Source: Panacibacter ginsenosidivorans
Lineage (GTDB): Bacteria > Bacteroidota > Bacteroidia > Chitinophagales > Chitinophagaceae
Direction of reading: 5' to 3'
Assembly: GCF_007971225.1 (NCBI RefSeq)
Contig: NZ_CP042435.1
Location: forward strand, 3,103,501-3,167,500
Length of the DNA: 64,000 bases
Positions 37,249 to 46,344 of the stretch are shown piece by piece. The position numbers and the translations under genes are program-made. The notes under the pieces were generated by a model. That model had not been told where the DNA came from, made no database searches, and was given only the letters and a program-made list of their open reading frames with translations. Within the stretch, counting starts at the first letter, position 1; every line of letters starts with the position of its first letter.

Positions 37249-37829
37249 TTACAAACGCTTAATACTGTAAATCATTACAGGCGGGTCAAGTGACTGATCA
37301 TATTCAGGAGCATCATAAATAGCATGCACAACATTCATACCCCTTACTACTTTTCCAAAAGCAGCATAACCTTGTTTATCCTGATTATTATCACCCCCGT
37401 AATCAAAACCGGGCTGATCGCCAACACAGATAAAAAATTCTGCTCCTGCCGTGCCTGGTGCTGCTCTGGCCATAGATATTACACCATTCTTATGTAGGAT
37501 CTTAGTTTGATTAGTAGGCTCATGCTCAATACCCTTTAATGAAGAAGCCAGTTTATAATTGGTTTTCCAAATACCGCCTTGTATCAATTCGGATTTTGGT
37601 GCGTTTGACGGCTGGTTATCATCAGTGAGTACTCTATAAAAAGAAGCATTATTATAATAGCCAGAGTCAATATAAGACAGAAATGCTGCAACGGTTTTAG
37701 GGCCTGGTCAGGGTAAAGTTCGATTTCTATTTTACCAAATTTTGTTTCTATTTGTACATGAGGATTTTTATAAACAGGCGATGAACAGCCCACTGATAAT
37801 AATAGAAATATATAGAGGTACCTAACCAC
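37249..37829 (-). pseudogene. Cyclophilin-type peptidyl-prolyl isomerase gene with a one-base frameshift
   Basis: Two frames make one exported cyclophilin of 193 residues. The first, from the start at 37829, codes a lipoprotein-like signal (FLLLSVGCSS) and 'VQIETKFGKIEIELYPDQA', then goes out of phase. Inserting one G (minus-strand C) in the GGG at 37700-37702 gives 'APKTVAAFLSYIDSGYYNN', 'ASFYRVLTDDNQPSNAPKS' and then the second frame 'IQGGIWKTN', 'GVISMARAAPGTAGAEFFI' and 'GYAAFGKVVRGMNVVHAIYD'. Together these hold the cyclophilin FYRV, MA.....G..FFI and FG.V..G motifs. It is a real null allele or a sequence error. Confidence 0.82.
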
Positions 37830-37932
37830 TATCCAGATATTTGGATTAAAATAAATAATGAATATTGAAGATAGTCAATAATCATTTTACTAACGCCCCT
37901 GTATGTTAAAAAGGGGCCTGGCTTATTAAAAA

Positions 37933-37959
37933 AAGCGAAGCCATTTTCAGACTTCGCTT
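37933..37959 (-). terminator. Terminator downstream of the CAT-anticodon tRNA
   Basis: AAGCGAAG (37933-37940) and CTTCGCTT (37952-37959) form a stem next to the 3' end of the minus-strand tRNA, followed on that strand by a T-run (plus strand 'attaaaaaaa'). Confidence 0.8.
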
Positions 37960-37960
37960 G

Positions 37961-38034
37961 TGGGCCCACTCGGGCTTGAACCAAGGACCCCCTGATTATG
38001 AGTCAGGTGCTCTAACCAGCTGAGCTATAGGCCC
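37961..38034 (-). tRNA. tRNA with CAT anticodon (Ile2 or elongator Met)
   Basis: 74 nt on the minus strand: acceptor GGGCCTA/TGGGCCC, D-arm GCTC...GAGC, anticodon arm CCTGA-CTCATAA-TCAGG, T-arm CTTGG-TTCAAGC-CCGAG, discriminator A. The CAT anticodon fits elongator Met or Ile2, whose C34 is changed to lysidine by TilS. The GGGCCTA acceptor and body resemble Bacteroidota tRNA-Ile(GAT) as I remember it, so Ile2 is slightly favoured. It lacks initiator features. Confidence 0.9.
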
Positions 38035-38127
38035 GGTATTCCTTTTGCAGGAATACTTTGGGAGCGCAAAAATAGAAAAAATAGCATACTTTCCAAGAAT
38101 AAAAAGTTTCGACCTTAGTTTTGTGCT

Positions 38128-38742
38128 ATGCAACAATTCAAAAATATCATCTTCGATCTTGGTGGCATATTCCTTAATATTGATTTTGCTAAAACAGAAA
38201 AAGCATTTACCGATCTTGGCATAACAAATTTCAATTCCTTCTTTACACAACATCACGCTTCCGATCTTTTTGAAAAGCTGGAAACCGGGCATGTTTCACC
38301 TGAAGAATTTTGTACAGCATTTCGAAAAGAGACAGGCATGCAACTTTCAGATGAGCAAATAATAACAGCCTGGAATGCCTTACTTCTTGATTTTCCTGTT
38401 GAGAGAATACACTGGCTGCAGCAAATAAATAAACGGTATAAGGTTTTTCTTTTCTCTAATACCAATAAGATACACTATGATGCTTTTGTAGTAAGTTTTT
38501 TTGAACAAACTGGCCTTACTGACTTTAACAGCAATTTTATAAAGGCTTATTATTCCCACGAAATAGGATTGAGAAAACCTTACCCGGAATCTTTTCAATA
38601 TATTATCGATGAACAAAACCTGCAGCCAACTGAAACACTTTTTATTGATGATACCTTTAAAAATATAGAAGGCGCTAAAGCGGTAGGATTGCAGACTATC
38701 CATCTTACACACCCCAAAACGGTGCTCGAACTGGAATTATAA
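38128..38742 (+). CDS. HAD-superfamily hydrolase (subfamily IA)
   Basis: 204-residue soluble phosphatase-like protein. Motif I 'NIIFDLGGIFLNIDF' (nucleophile Asp10), motif II 'VFLFSNTNKIHY' (Ser/Asn), motif III Lys in 'EIGLRKPYPESFQYII', motif IV 'TLFIDDTFKNIEGAKAVGLQTIHL'. A four-helix cap lies at about 18-85. The second motif I Asp (DxD) is replaced by Gly (DLGG), common in the YihX-like subgroup. Substrate is unknown. A TAGTTTTG box ends five bases before the ATG, so the 5' leader would be very short if that -7 box is used. Confidence 0.9.
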   Translation: MQQFKNIIFDLGGIFLNIDFAKTEKAFTDLGITNFNSFFTQHHASDLFEKLETGHVSPEEFCTAFRKETGMQLSDEQIITAWNALLLDFPVERIHWLQQINKRYKVFLFSNTNKIHYDAFVVSFFEQTGLTDFNSNFIKAYYSHEIGLRKPYPESFQYIIDEQNLQPTETLFIDDTFKNIEGAKAVGLQTIHLTHPKTVLELEL

Positions 38743-39108
38743 ATATCTATAAAAAAAGAACAGCGGCTAGAAAACCGCTGTGATTGTGTCAGCATATAAC
38801 CCCCAATGAGATTCAGTTATAATTGCACATGAGAGAACCATAACTGCCACACAAAGATGCAAACCTTATTAAGTCTGTACAAGGTGGTTTCTCACCAAAA
38901 TACATGTGATTTTTCACATCTTATTTTGTGATTTATACCTGCTTAAGATCCAGAAAATGATGTTATATTGGTTCCTCCTTCGGGTTACTTACCGTTAAAA
39001 CACAGATATAATCGGGTTTTTTTCACATTGCAAATAATTATACTGTAGAATATCTTGTAGTTGTATTAATACAGGTACAAAATTTCTTAACCATTAAACC
39101 TATTCCCT
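38743..39108. other. Intergenic region with hairpins, no gene
   Basis: 366 bases. Hairpins CAGCGG/CCGCTG (38761-38780, probable end of the HAD transcript) and ATGTGA/TCACAT (38904-38919) are visible. No coding frame or RNA gene recognised. Confidence 0.5.
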
Positions 39109-39561
39109 ATGCCACTCTCCGGCGATACCGTTACGTACCCTAAAGCGGTTCAGGAAATCAAAGATTATTTGCTGGTACACGACAAATTGAAAGATTCATT
39201 AGACACATACCTCCCAAGTCCAACGCCAGGTTCTAACCTGGAAAAGATGAAACAATTCTTCATGTCAGACAAGCTTTCATTTGCTTTTAAAAAAGAACAT
39301 ATCGATGAATTGTTTAGCACCTACACAGATGCAAATGCCATACGCATCTATTTTGGGTTAAACTCCGACGGCACTATACCTGAGCCAACTATTATTATTA
39401 CTGCCTGCCTTGTATCACAAAATGGCCAGGGCGATATAATAACAGCAGTTAACAAAACAAGCACTACCAGCAGCGTACCTGCTAAACAATATCCAAAATC
39501 AATAAGTCCAAAGTCTGGTTACAACCAAACCAACTTTGATTTAGCTGACGATACTTTTTAG
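39109..39561 (+). CDS. Hypothetical protein
   Basis: 150 residues, no signal peptide or membrane segment, no family recognised. The N-terminal part is helical and charged ('KAVQEIKDYLLVHDKLKDSLDTYLPSPTPGSNLEKMKQFF'), the middle strand-rich ('AIRIYFGLNSDGTIPEPTIIITACLV'), and the tail low-complexity and Ser/Thr-rich. It is a stand-alone gene closed by a repeat pair. Confidence 0.65.
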   Translation: MPLSGDTVTYPKAVQEIKDYLLVHDKLKDSLDTYLPSPTPGSNLEKMKQFFMSDKLSFAFKKEHIDELFSTYTDANAIRIYFGLNSDGTIPEPTIIITACLVSQNGQGDIITAVNKTSTTSSVPAKQYPKSISPKSGYNQTNFDLADDTF

Positions 39562-39610
39562 GTTGTAAAAAAAATTTTTGAGCCATACAGATGAATCGAT
39601 ATTAAACATC

Positions 39611-39686
39611 GTTGCGTCGCACTCTTGTACTTTCTGAAAACGCTCAACAGTTAATAGAGAACAAACCGTACAAGAGTGCGACGCAA
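39611..39686. repeat. Paired intergenic repeat arms (A forward, A reverse)
   Basis: Perfect forward core A at 39611-39630 preceded by 'tttttgagccatacag'. Reverse core A at 39668-39686 (last base changed) is followed by 'gatgatgctcaaagctgtaaaagccgggtaacaaaaaa'. With two A arms this is the most symmetrical pair, able to form one long hairpin. Confidence 0.88.
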
Positions 39687-39894
39687 TGATGATGCTCAAA
39701 GCTGTAAAAGCCGGGTAACAAAAAATATCTGTTTTGAAAGATAGCAGTAGTGTAAAAACATACAAGTATGTAAGAATAAGTTGAATAAGATTCGCGTCAC
39801 GGCTCTGCAAATTGCTGTATATTTATTTCAATGCATGACGGCGCAATCAATTTCAAAATGGCAGTCTTAACCAGCCTTTGGAAAAATTTTTTTT

Positions 39895-40548
39895 ATGTCT
39901 GATGTTCTTTCAAAAATATCAGCGTATTCCATACTGCTGCCTATTGTTGTAGGGCTTTTGTATTTCAGACAGTTTGATAAAAATGCACGTATCATGTTCA
40001 TTCTGATTTTGCTTGCCGGTGTGCCGCAGCTTGCATATGGGTTCTTTCCGGAACCTAAATACAATGCATTTAATTTAACATTGAGAAATTGTTATTCACT
40101 CGCAGATCCATTAGTCTGGAGCATTCTTTTTTTCAGGAATATCAGCAATAAAAAGCTCAGGAGATTGGTCGCATTCATACCCTTTGTACAAGTAGCACTT
40201 TGGCTTTACCTGATAAGTATAAAAAAAATTGACCATGTTCTTTTTAAAGAAATGATTTGCGCTACAAGTGTAATACAGGTATTATGGGTTACGGTATATT
40301 TTTATGAGCAATACAAAAGCTATGAAATATCGAGGATAGAAACCAAACCATTGTTTTGGTTTTGCCTGGGAATATTAATATATGCACCAACCACTTATTT
40401 CCTTTTCGTTTTTTACGATCAGATACATGATCCGCTTTCGAAAAATTTTAATTTGTGGAACATACATAGTGTTATAAATGCATTGATGTACTGCATTATT
40501 TCTGTTGGCTTTTGGGTAAATAAAAAAAATGAACTCAATATTTTGTAA
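39895..40548 (+). CDS. Seven-helix-type membrane protein next to a two-component system
   Basis: 217 residues with about seven hydrophobic segments (approximately 10-25, 32-50, 75-90, 95-115, 125-145, 160-178, 190-208). No family recognised. The stop codon is directly followed by the ATG of the histidine kinase (no gap), so the two are translationally coupled and this protein is a good candidate for the sensory or partner subunit of the kinase. Confidence 0.7.
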   Translation: MSDVLSKISAYSILLPIVVGLLYFRQFDKNARIMFILILLAGVPQLAYGFFPEPKYNAFNLTLRNCYSLADPLVWSILFFRNISNKKLRRLVAFIPFVQVALWLYLISIKKIDHVLFKEMICATSVIQVLWVTVYFYEQYKSYEISRIETKPLFWFCLGILIYAPTTYFLFVFYDQIHDPLSKNFNLWNIHSVINALMYCIISVGFWVNKKNELNIL

Positions 40549-41352
40549 ATGCACTTCTTTGAGATCAATAAAATTGCTTTAATTATTGGAGGCGTTGCAC
40601 TCCTTTCTATTCTTGTGGTATTCATCATTCTTTTTATTTCTCTCTATCAAAAAAGATACTACACCAACCTAAAAGAAAGGCAGGAACTGCAATCAAGTTT
40701 TCAGCAGGAGCTGCTTAAAACACGTTTGGAAATACAGGAAGAAACTTTTCGCAATATAAGCCAGGAAATACACGACAATATTGGACAGGCATTGAGCTTT
40801 GTAAAACTTAATCTTAACCTGGTTGATCCACACAATGCTTCATTGGTAATAGATAAATTATCAGAATCTAAAAACCTGCTTACAAAAACAATACAGGACC
40901 TCCGGGACCTGGCACGCAGCCTTAATACAGATTTTGTAAGTGAGATAGGTTTGCAGGTTGCTATTGAACAACTATTGCAGATACTCGACAAAACAGGACA
41001 ATACAAAACTTCTATTCTTGTTGAAGGCATTGTATTCAAAAACAATGCACAACGCGAACTGGTAGTTTATCGCATTGTGCAGGAATTGCTCAATAATATT
41101 GTGAAACACGCTGAAGCCAGCGCTATTGATATAGAAATGCAGTATCTTTCAGAAAGACTTATTATTACAGTAAGGGATAATGGTAAGGGATTTGATATAA
41201 GCACTGCACGCTCCGCAGAAAATAAAAACAGTCTTGGCTTGCGCAACATGGCAAACCGTATGAGTATGATAGGTGGAACAATAGAGATATCCAGCATCAC
41301 CGGCAGTGGCACTAAAGTGCTTATGGAATTACCAAAAACTTCTTTACTTTAA
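40549..41352 (+). CDS. Membrane-bound sensor histidine kinase (HisKA_3 / NarL type)
   Basis: 267 residues: one N-terminal membrane helix (about 10-32), a coiled-coil linker, a HisKA_3 dimerisation domain with phospho-acceptor His75 ('ISQEIHDNIGQALSFVKLNLNLV'), and a HATPase_c domain ('VQELLNNIVKHAEAS' N-box, 'VRDNGKGFD' G1, 'NSLGLRNMANRMSMIGG' G2). It has no periplasmic sensing domain of its own, consistent with sensing through the preceding membrane protein. It phosphorylates the LuxR-type regulator coded 53 bp downstream. Confidence 0.93.
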   Translation: MHFFEINKIALIIGGVALLSILVVFIILFISLYQKRYYTNLKERQELQSSFQQELLKTRLEIQEETFRNISQEIHDNIGQALSFVKLNLNLVDPHNASLVIDKLSESKNLLTKTIQDLRDLARSLNTDFVSEIGLQVAIEQLLQILDKTGQYKTSILVEGIVFKNNAQRELVVYRIVQELLNNIVKHAEASAIDIEMQYLSERLIITVRDNGKGFDISTARSAENKNSLGLRNMANRMSMIGGTIEISSITGSGTKVLMELPKTSLL

Positions 41353-41405
41353 TTATAAACACCGGCATTACAAAAACAACCTGGCTGAAAACTAACCTCC
41401 CAAAA

Positions 41406-42122
41406 ATGATTTACTCCAATCCCGCTTTTCGACGCATGCCGTTAGAAAATAATGGTGCACAAACTTACACTGTTGCACTTGCAGACGATCATGTTTTGAT
41501 ACGCAATGGTCTTGCAGGTCTTATCAATAGTTTCCCTGATTACAAAGTGTTATTTCAGGCAGCAAATGGTCAGGATTTTATTGATCAGCTTCCTTTGCAT
41601 GATCTGCCGCATGTAGCATTGCTTGATATTAACATGCCCAAAAAGGATGGCTACGAAACCGCTAACTGGATCAGGCATCATCATCCATCGGTAAAAATTC
41701 TTGCATTAAGTATGTATGATAATGAAAATTACATTATCCGCATGTTAAAGAATGGGGCAAAAGGTTATATTCTAAAAGATGCAGAACCTGCCGAGTTAAA
41801 GCTGGCGCTTGATTCTATCATACATAAAGGTTATCATTATTCCGAACTCGTAACGGGTCATCTTATCAACACCATTAACAAATTTGATGAAGATCCTAAA
41901 GCAAAAACCGCGCTGCTGCTTAGCGACCGTGAGCTTGAATTTTTACAATACGTATGCTCTGAATTAAGTTACAAAGAAATTGCTGATAAAATGTTTCTCA
42001 GTCCACGCACCATTGATGGTTACAGGGATGCCATGTTTGAAAAATTAAATATCAAGACAAGGGTTGGACTTGCACTTTATGCCGTAAAGAATGGCATCGT
42101 AAATCTTAATAATAAATCTTAG
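41406..42122 (+). CDS. Response regulator, NarL/LuxR family
   Basis: 238-residue DNA-binding regulator. Receiver domain (about 21-140) with acidic pair Asp27-Asp28, phosphorylation site Asp74 (VALLDINMPKKDG), Ser102 and Lys124 (GYILKDAEPAE). LuxR-type helix-turn-helix at about 172-235 ('LSDRELEFLQYVCSELSYKEIADKMFLSPRTIDGYRDAMFEKLNIKTRVGLALYA'). It acts with the kinase upstream. Targets unknown; the first 15 residues before the receiver may be an over-long start. Confidence 0.94.
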   Translation: MIYSNPAFRRMPLENNGAQTYTVALADDHVLIRNGLAGLINSFPDYKVLFQAANGQDFIDQLPLHDLPHVALLDINMPKKDGYETANWIRHHHPSVKILALSMYDNENYIIRMLKNGAKGYILKDAEPAELKLALDSIIHKGYHYSELVTGHLINTINKFDEDPKAKTALLLSDRELEFLQYVCSELSYKEIADKMFLSPRTIDGYRDAMFEKLNIKTRVGLALYAVKNGIVNLNNKS

Positions 42123-42156
42123 TTGTTTACCAGCTTCCTCCCATTGGGCATCGACT

Positions 42157-42259
42157 GTTGTGTCACTCACTTGTACGGTCGGAACAATATTGAACAACTA
42201 AAACTCTTTGCTTGTTGCTTTGTTGCCTTTTATTGAACAGTACAAGAGTGCGACGCAAC
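42157..42259. repeat. Paired intergenic repeat arms (B forward, A reverse)
   Basis: Forward core B at 42157-42176 preceded by 'gggcatcgact'. Reverse core A at 42240-42259, followed by 'aggcgatgttataaaatactttcgccgggttcataa'. It lies between the response regulator and the S9 peptidase. Confidence 0.87.
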
Positions 42260-42368
42260 AGGCGATGTTATAAAATACTTTCGCCGGGTTCATAATAATT
42301 CTTCCATCACATTTAAGAAAGAGTAATTGCATTTTCAGTTATATTGCCAGCTTCAAAAAAATCAGCAC

Positions 42369-44498
42369 ATGAGAAAAGCGTTTATACTGCTTGCCGGTAT
42401 TGCATTCTACGCAGTTAATGCATCCGCACAATTGAAAGAATTAACAACAGATCAAATGTTGAGGGGGAATACAAAAGGCCTGCTCAATGAACTGCCAAGA
42501 GTTGGTGGATGGAAAGATGATACGCATTATATTCTTTATAAACCACTCGGCGACAAAAAGTATGATACGGTTTTGGTGGATGCAAAATCAGGGAAAGAAA
42601 TGCATTACACTGCGCCTGTTGAAACGAAGGCAAGTGTAAGTGTAAAAGAAAATGACATTGTATATAAAGCGGCAGACGGGACGGAAAAAAAATTGACCGA
42701 TAACAAGGACGAAGAAAAAAATCCAACACTTTCTCCGGATGGAACTAAAGTTGCCTTTACAAGAAAAAATGACCTCTATGTAATAGACATTGCCACTAGT
42801 AAAGAAGACCGCTTAACAACAGATGGAACCGACTTAATTTATAATGGCTGGGCAAGCTGGGTTTATTATGAAGAAATATTAGGCAGGTCATCACATTACA
42901 GGGCTTTCTGGTGGAACCCTGACAGCAAACGCATTGCCTATATGCATTTTGATGACAGCCAGGTTCCTTTATTCCCAATTGTTGGGGCGGATGGTCAGCA
43001 TGGATATATTGAAAACACAAGATATCCTGAAGCAGGTGATAAAAACCCTGAAGTAAAAGTTGGCGTTGTTGATATTACCAGTAAGCAAACAGTGTGGAGT
43101 GAGTTTAATGAAAAAGATGATCAATATTTTGGAACTCCTTTCTGGGCACCTGATGGCTCTTCTCTTTGGTTACAGTGGATGAACCGCAATCAAAATCACT
43201 TGGTCGTTTATGCAATTGATCCTGCAACCGGTGCCAAAAAATCTGTGTATGATGAGCAACAAAAAACATGGGTTGATTGGCTTGATGATATTCACTTTCT
43301 TGCCAACAACAAAGGATATATAATACAAAGCGATAAGAGTGGCTGGATGCATATTTACCAGTATGACATGAATGGTAATTTGATAAAACAAATTACTGAT
43401 GGCAACTGGACCGTAAAAGATATCGTTAAGTATGATGAACCCAAAGGCATCATCTGGTTTACAGCACGCAAAGAAAATTCTGCACGTTTTGATTTGTATA
43501 AAATAAAAATGGATGGCACAGGTTTACAGCGTTTAACTTTTGGTGAATACACACATGCACCTAATGTTTCTACCAATGGCTCTTACTTTATTACAACTTA
43601 TTCAAGTGTCAGCTCTCCAACACGAATGGCATTGGTAGATACAAAAGGAAAAATAAATATAATAGCAGATAGTAAAACTGAAGAGCTGGCTAATTATAAT
43701 ATTGCCAAAACATCCTTGCTGCGTGTTGCCACACCAGATGGTTTTGAATTGCCTGTATTGATCACGTGGCCATTGAATATGGATAGCAGTAAAAGATATC
43801 CTGTACTCATCAGCATCTACGGCGGACCTAATGCAGGCACTGTGTATGATGGTTGGAAAGGTTTGGGCCAGGCACAATGGTGGGCAAAAGAAGGATTGAT
43901 ACAGGTATCTATCGATCACAGGGCATCAGGACATTTTGGAAAGGTTGGTCAAAATTATATTTACAAAGACCTTGGTAACTGGGAAATAAAAGATTACAGT
44001 GAAGTAGTAAAATGGCTGGATGCAAAATCTTATGTAGATAAAAACAAGATCTGCATTACAGGTTTCAGCTATGGTGGTTATGTAACCTGCATGGCATTAA
44101 CACGCGGCGCTGATTATTTCACACATGGTATTGCAGGTGGCAGTGTTACGGACTGGGCGTTGTACGATTCCCATTATACAGAACGTTATATGGGCTTACC
44201 ATCTGAAAATGTAGAAGGCTACAAAAGCAATTCAGTATTAACTTATGTAAATAAATATAAAGGCAATCTTTTTATTGTGCATGGAACAATGGATGATAAT
44301 GTACACATGCAAAACAGTTTGCAACTCATAGCAGCTTTAGAAGATGCGAAGAAAGACTTCACGATGATGTTCTACCCCGGCGGCCGTCACGGATGGGGTA
44401 ATCTCAAAGATCGTTGGGCGCATTTCAACAATGAGAAAGCAAAATATTATTACAAATACTTATTAGAAAAACCAGTTCCAAAAGAAATATTGCAATAG
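42369..44498 (+). CDS. Dipeptidyl-peptidase IV-like serine peptidase (family S9)
   Basis: 709-residue exported peptidase that removes N-terminal dipeptides (typically Xaa-Pro) in the periplasm. Signal peptide at 1-21 (ending NASAQ). N-terminal eight-blade propeller (DPPIV_N, about 90-440), including 'WASWVYYEEILGRSSHYRAFWWNPD' with the conserved Glu pair region. C-terminal hydrolase domain has Ser567 (GFSYGGY), Asp642/643 (HGTMDDNVH) and His674 (GRHGWG). The frame opens at a TTG at 42327, but the ATG at 42369 begins the signal peptide. Confidence 0.94.
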   Translation: MRKAFILLAGIAFYAVNASAQLKELTTDQMLRGNTKGLLNELPRVGGWKDDTHYILYKPLGDKKYDTVLVDAKSGKEMHYTAPVETKASVSVKENDIVYKAADGTEKKLTDNKDEEKNPTLSPDGTKVAFTRKNDLYVIDIATSKEDRLTTDGTDLIYNGWASWVYYEEILGRSSHYRAFWWNPDSKRIAYMHFDDSQVPLFPIVGADGQHGYIENTRYPEAGDKNPEVKVGVVDITSKQTVWSEFNEKDDQYFGTPFWAPDGSSLWLQWMNRNQNHLVVYAIDPATGAKKSVYDEQQKTWVDWLDDIHFLANNKGYIIQSDKSGWMHIYQYDMNGNLIKQITDGNWTVKDIVKYDEPKGIIWFTARKENSARFDLYKIKMDGTGLQRLTFGEYTHAPNVSTNGSYFITTYSSVSSPTRMALVDTKGKINIIADSKTEELANYNIAKTSLLRVATPDGFELPVLITWPLNMDSSKRYPVLISIYGGPNAGTVYDGWKGLGQAQWWAKEGLIQVSIDHRASGHFGKVGQNYIYKDLGNWEIKDYSEVVKWLDAKSYVDKNKICITGFSYGGYVTCMALTRGADYFTHGIAGGSVTDWALYDSHYTERYMGLPSENVEGYKSNSVLTYVNKYKGNLFIVHGTMDDNVHMQNSLQLIAALEDAKKDFTMMFYPGGRHGWGNLKDRWAHFNNEKAKYYYKYLLEKPVPKEILQ

Positions 44499-44534
44499 TA
44501 TTTATTCTTAGGTGCTACTGTAGTACACAGTGGG

Positions 44535-44753
44535 CGGCCTCAGAAAAAAGGAGTTAAGAAATTTTCGGAATGGAGCGTTAAACAACGAAGATGCTAAGTT
44601 ATAGATAAAAGATATTTATAAGTCATAGCTGAAAAATGAATTATTGCTACATAGTAATCTTCTTCGTTGTAGCGGAATGAAGAAAATTTTAGCCTTTTTT
44701 CTGAAGCCTTGACCTTTTTTGTTACTTTTTTGTGTCAAGACAAAAAAGTAAAC
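44535..44753 (+). repeat. Intergenic repeat C, copy 1
   Basis: About 220 bp that reappears in inverted orientation at 52556-52772. Both copies share 'cagaaaaaaggagttaagaaattt', 'cttcgttgtagcggaatgaagaaaattttag' (with changes) and a terminal palindrome around GTTACTTTTTTGTGTCAAG with its mirror CTTGACACAAAAAAGTAAC. It lies downstream of the S9 peptidase. No frame. Confidence 0.85.
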
Positions 44754-44797
44754 AAAAACACCGCTTTAAAGACATCAATAAGAAGAAGTAAAACAGG

Positions 44798-44829
44798 CCG
44801 CAAAATGCAGATTTTGCGGTTTGTTTTTT
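44798..44829 (+). terminator. Intrinsic terminator upstream of yicC
   Basis: CCGCAAAAT (44798-44806), loop GCAG, ATTTTGCGG (44811-44819), then TTTGTTTTTTT. It ends transcription arriving from the left, 47 bp before the yicC start. Confidence 0.88.
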
Positions 44830-44875
44830 TATCTTGGATATTTGCCGTTAATTTACCAACACACAAATAATTACT

Positions 44876-45751
44876 ATGCTGTATTCAATGACGGGTTATG
44901 GGCGTGCAGAGCAAACAATCAATGATAAAGTGTTCCTGGTAGAAGTGCGTTCGCTGAATGGTAAGCAGTACGATATACGGCTTAACATGCCCGGCCTTTT
45001 GAAGAGTTTTGAAATGGACATTCGCGGCATGCTGAACGAAGGCCTTGTGCGAGGTAGCATTGAATGTAATATAAGTCTCAAACAGAATGGCTCATCAAAA
45101 CCGGTATCTATTAATACTGCATTGCTAAAAGCATATTATGCGCCGGTTATGGAAACGGCCAAAGAACTCGGGATCGGTACAGAAAATATTTTAAGCGCTT
45201 TGTTGAAATTACCGGAAGTGGTTTCTCCAACCAATGAAATGCTCAGCGATGATGATTGGAACGGTTTCCAAAAAGTATTACAACAAGCAATTGACCAGTT
45301 AAATGAACATAGAAGAGATGAAGGCAAATCAATGGAAGACGATCTGCTGGCACGCATACAGAATATAGAATTTCAGCAAGCCATCATCGCACCGCTTGAA
45401 CCTGCAAGAAGAGAAAAAATAAAAGACGGCTTGAAAAAAGTGTTGGAAGAAAATGTAGGCAAAGAAAATTATGACCCCAACCGTTTGGAGCAGGAACTCA
45501 TTTATTACATTGAAAAGATCGACATCAGTGAAGAGCAGGTGCGTTTAAAAAATCACTGCGATTATTTCCGCACCATCTTAAACGAAAAGGAAATAAGCAA
45601 AGGCAAAAAGCTTTCCTTTATTTTGCAGGAGATAGGCAGAGAAATCAACACTACCGGTTCCAAAGCTTATGATTCCACCATTCAGAAATGCGTGGTATTA
45701 ATGAAAGATGAACTGGAAAAAGCAAAAGAACAGATCCTCAATATTCTTTAA
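44876..45751 (+). CDS. YicC family endoribonuclease
   Basis: 291 residues with the full YicC/YloC family layout: N-terminal 'MLYSMTGYGRAEQTIND' and 'EVRSLNGKQYDIRLNMPGLLKSFEMDIRGMLNEGLVRGSIE' (YicC_N), and the C-terminal DUF1732 'DPNRLEQELIYYIEKIDISEEQVRLKNHCDYFRTILNE' and 'KKLSFILQEIGREINTTGSKAYDSTIQK', ending 'DELEKAKEQILNIL'. Homologues cleave RNA (reported for E. coli YicC). It precedes gldH by 18 bp; a shared transcript is likely. Confidence 0.93.
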   Translation: MLYSMTGYGRAEQTINDKVFLVEVRSLNGKQYDIRLNMPGLLKSFEMDIRGMLNEGLVRGSIECNISLKQNGSSKPVSINTALLKAYYAPVMETAKELGIGTENILSALLKLPEVVSPTNEMLSDDDWNGFQKVLQQAIDQLNEHRRDEGKSMEDDLLARIQNIEFQQAIIAPLEPARREKIKDGLKKVLEENVGKENYDPNRLEQELIYYIEKIDISEEQVRLKNHCDYFRTILNEKEISKGKKLSFILQEIGREINTTGSKAYDSTIQKCVVLMKDELEKAKEQILNIL

Positions 45752-45769
45752 ACTTAGTTTGAACCAACT

Positions 45770-46231
45770 TTGAAGCAGTTATTATTTTTCGCATTTACGG
45801 CCGTTACATTTTTTGCATGCGACACCATTGATGTGTATGAGCAAACAAAACCTTTTCCTTCGCATGCATGGAGCAGTAAAGAAAAACTTTCTTTCAATTT
45901 CAGCATTACAGATACCACTTCTTTGTACAACATCTTTGCGGTTATCCGCCACGAAGATGCTTATCATTTCAACAATATCTGGCTCAACGTTACCACCATC
46001 ACGCCTGATAAAAAAGTAACGGACCAAAAAGTAAATCTTACGCTGGGAAATAACTCCGGCTGGCTCGGCACCAGCATGGATGATATTGTAGAGCACCGTG
46101 TATTGCTTACCAAATTTCCCGTTAAACTCAAAGGCGGGCAATATACTTTCTCCGTTCAGCAGATCATGCGTGAAGATCCTTTGCAGAATATTATGAATGC
46201 AGGTATTCGTGTAGAGAAAGCCGTGCAGTAA
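45770..46231 (+). CDS. gldH: Gliding motility lipoprotein GldH
   Basis: 153-residue lipoprotein with lipobox TFFAC (Cys17). It matches GldH by 'TKPFPSHAWSSKEKLSFNFSITDTTSLYNIFAVIRHEDAYHFNNIWLNV' and 'LTLGNNSGWLGTSMDDIVEHRVLLT'. GldH is needed for gliding in F. johnsoniae. The start is TTG: no in-frame ATG fits, and the signal peptide begins exactly at this codon (read as Met-Lys-Gln-Leu-Leu). 18 bp downstream of yicC. Confidence 0.9.
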   Translation: MKQLLFFAFTAVTFFACDTIDVYEQTKPFPSHAWSSKEKLSFNFSITDTTSLYNIFAVIRHEDAYHFNNIWLNVTTITPDKKVTDQKVNLTLGNNSGWLGTSMDDIVEHRVLLTKFPVKLKGGQYTFSVQQIMREDPLQNIMNAGIRVEKAVQ

Positions 46232-46271
46232 TTTTTTTGTTTAGCGGCTGATGTTTTTCATGGTATCGGCT

Positions 46272-46291
46272 GTTGTGTCACTCACTTGTAC
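46272..46291 (+). repeat. Intergenic repeat arm, type B, forward
   Basis: Perfect core GTTGTGTCACTCACTTGTAC with left flank 'tttagcggctgatgtttttcatggtatcggct', 41 bases after the gldH stop. Its reverse partner is at 47043-47062; the gene at 46345 lies between them. Confidence 0.87.
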
Positions 46292-46344
46292 GTTCGGAAA
46301 ATTAATTTAGCTTTTAAAGAAGCGAGATAGCATGGCCATTTTTA

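Noticed and set aside
37249-37829. Two separate cyclophilin-related genes
   Set aside because: Each part alone lacks half of the fold, and one inserted base joins them into a full-length 193-residue cyclophilin.
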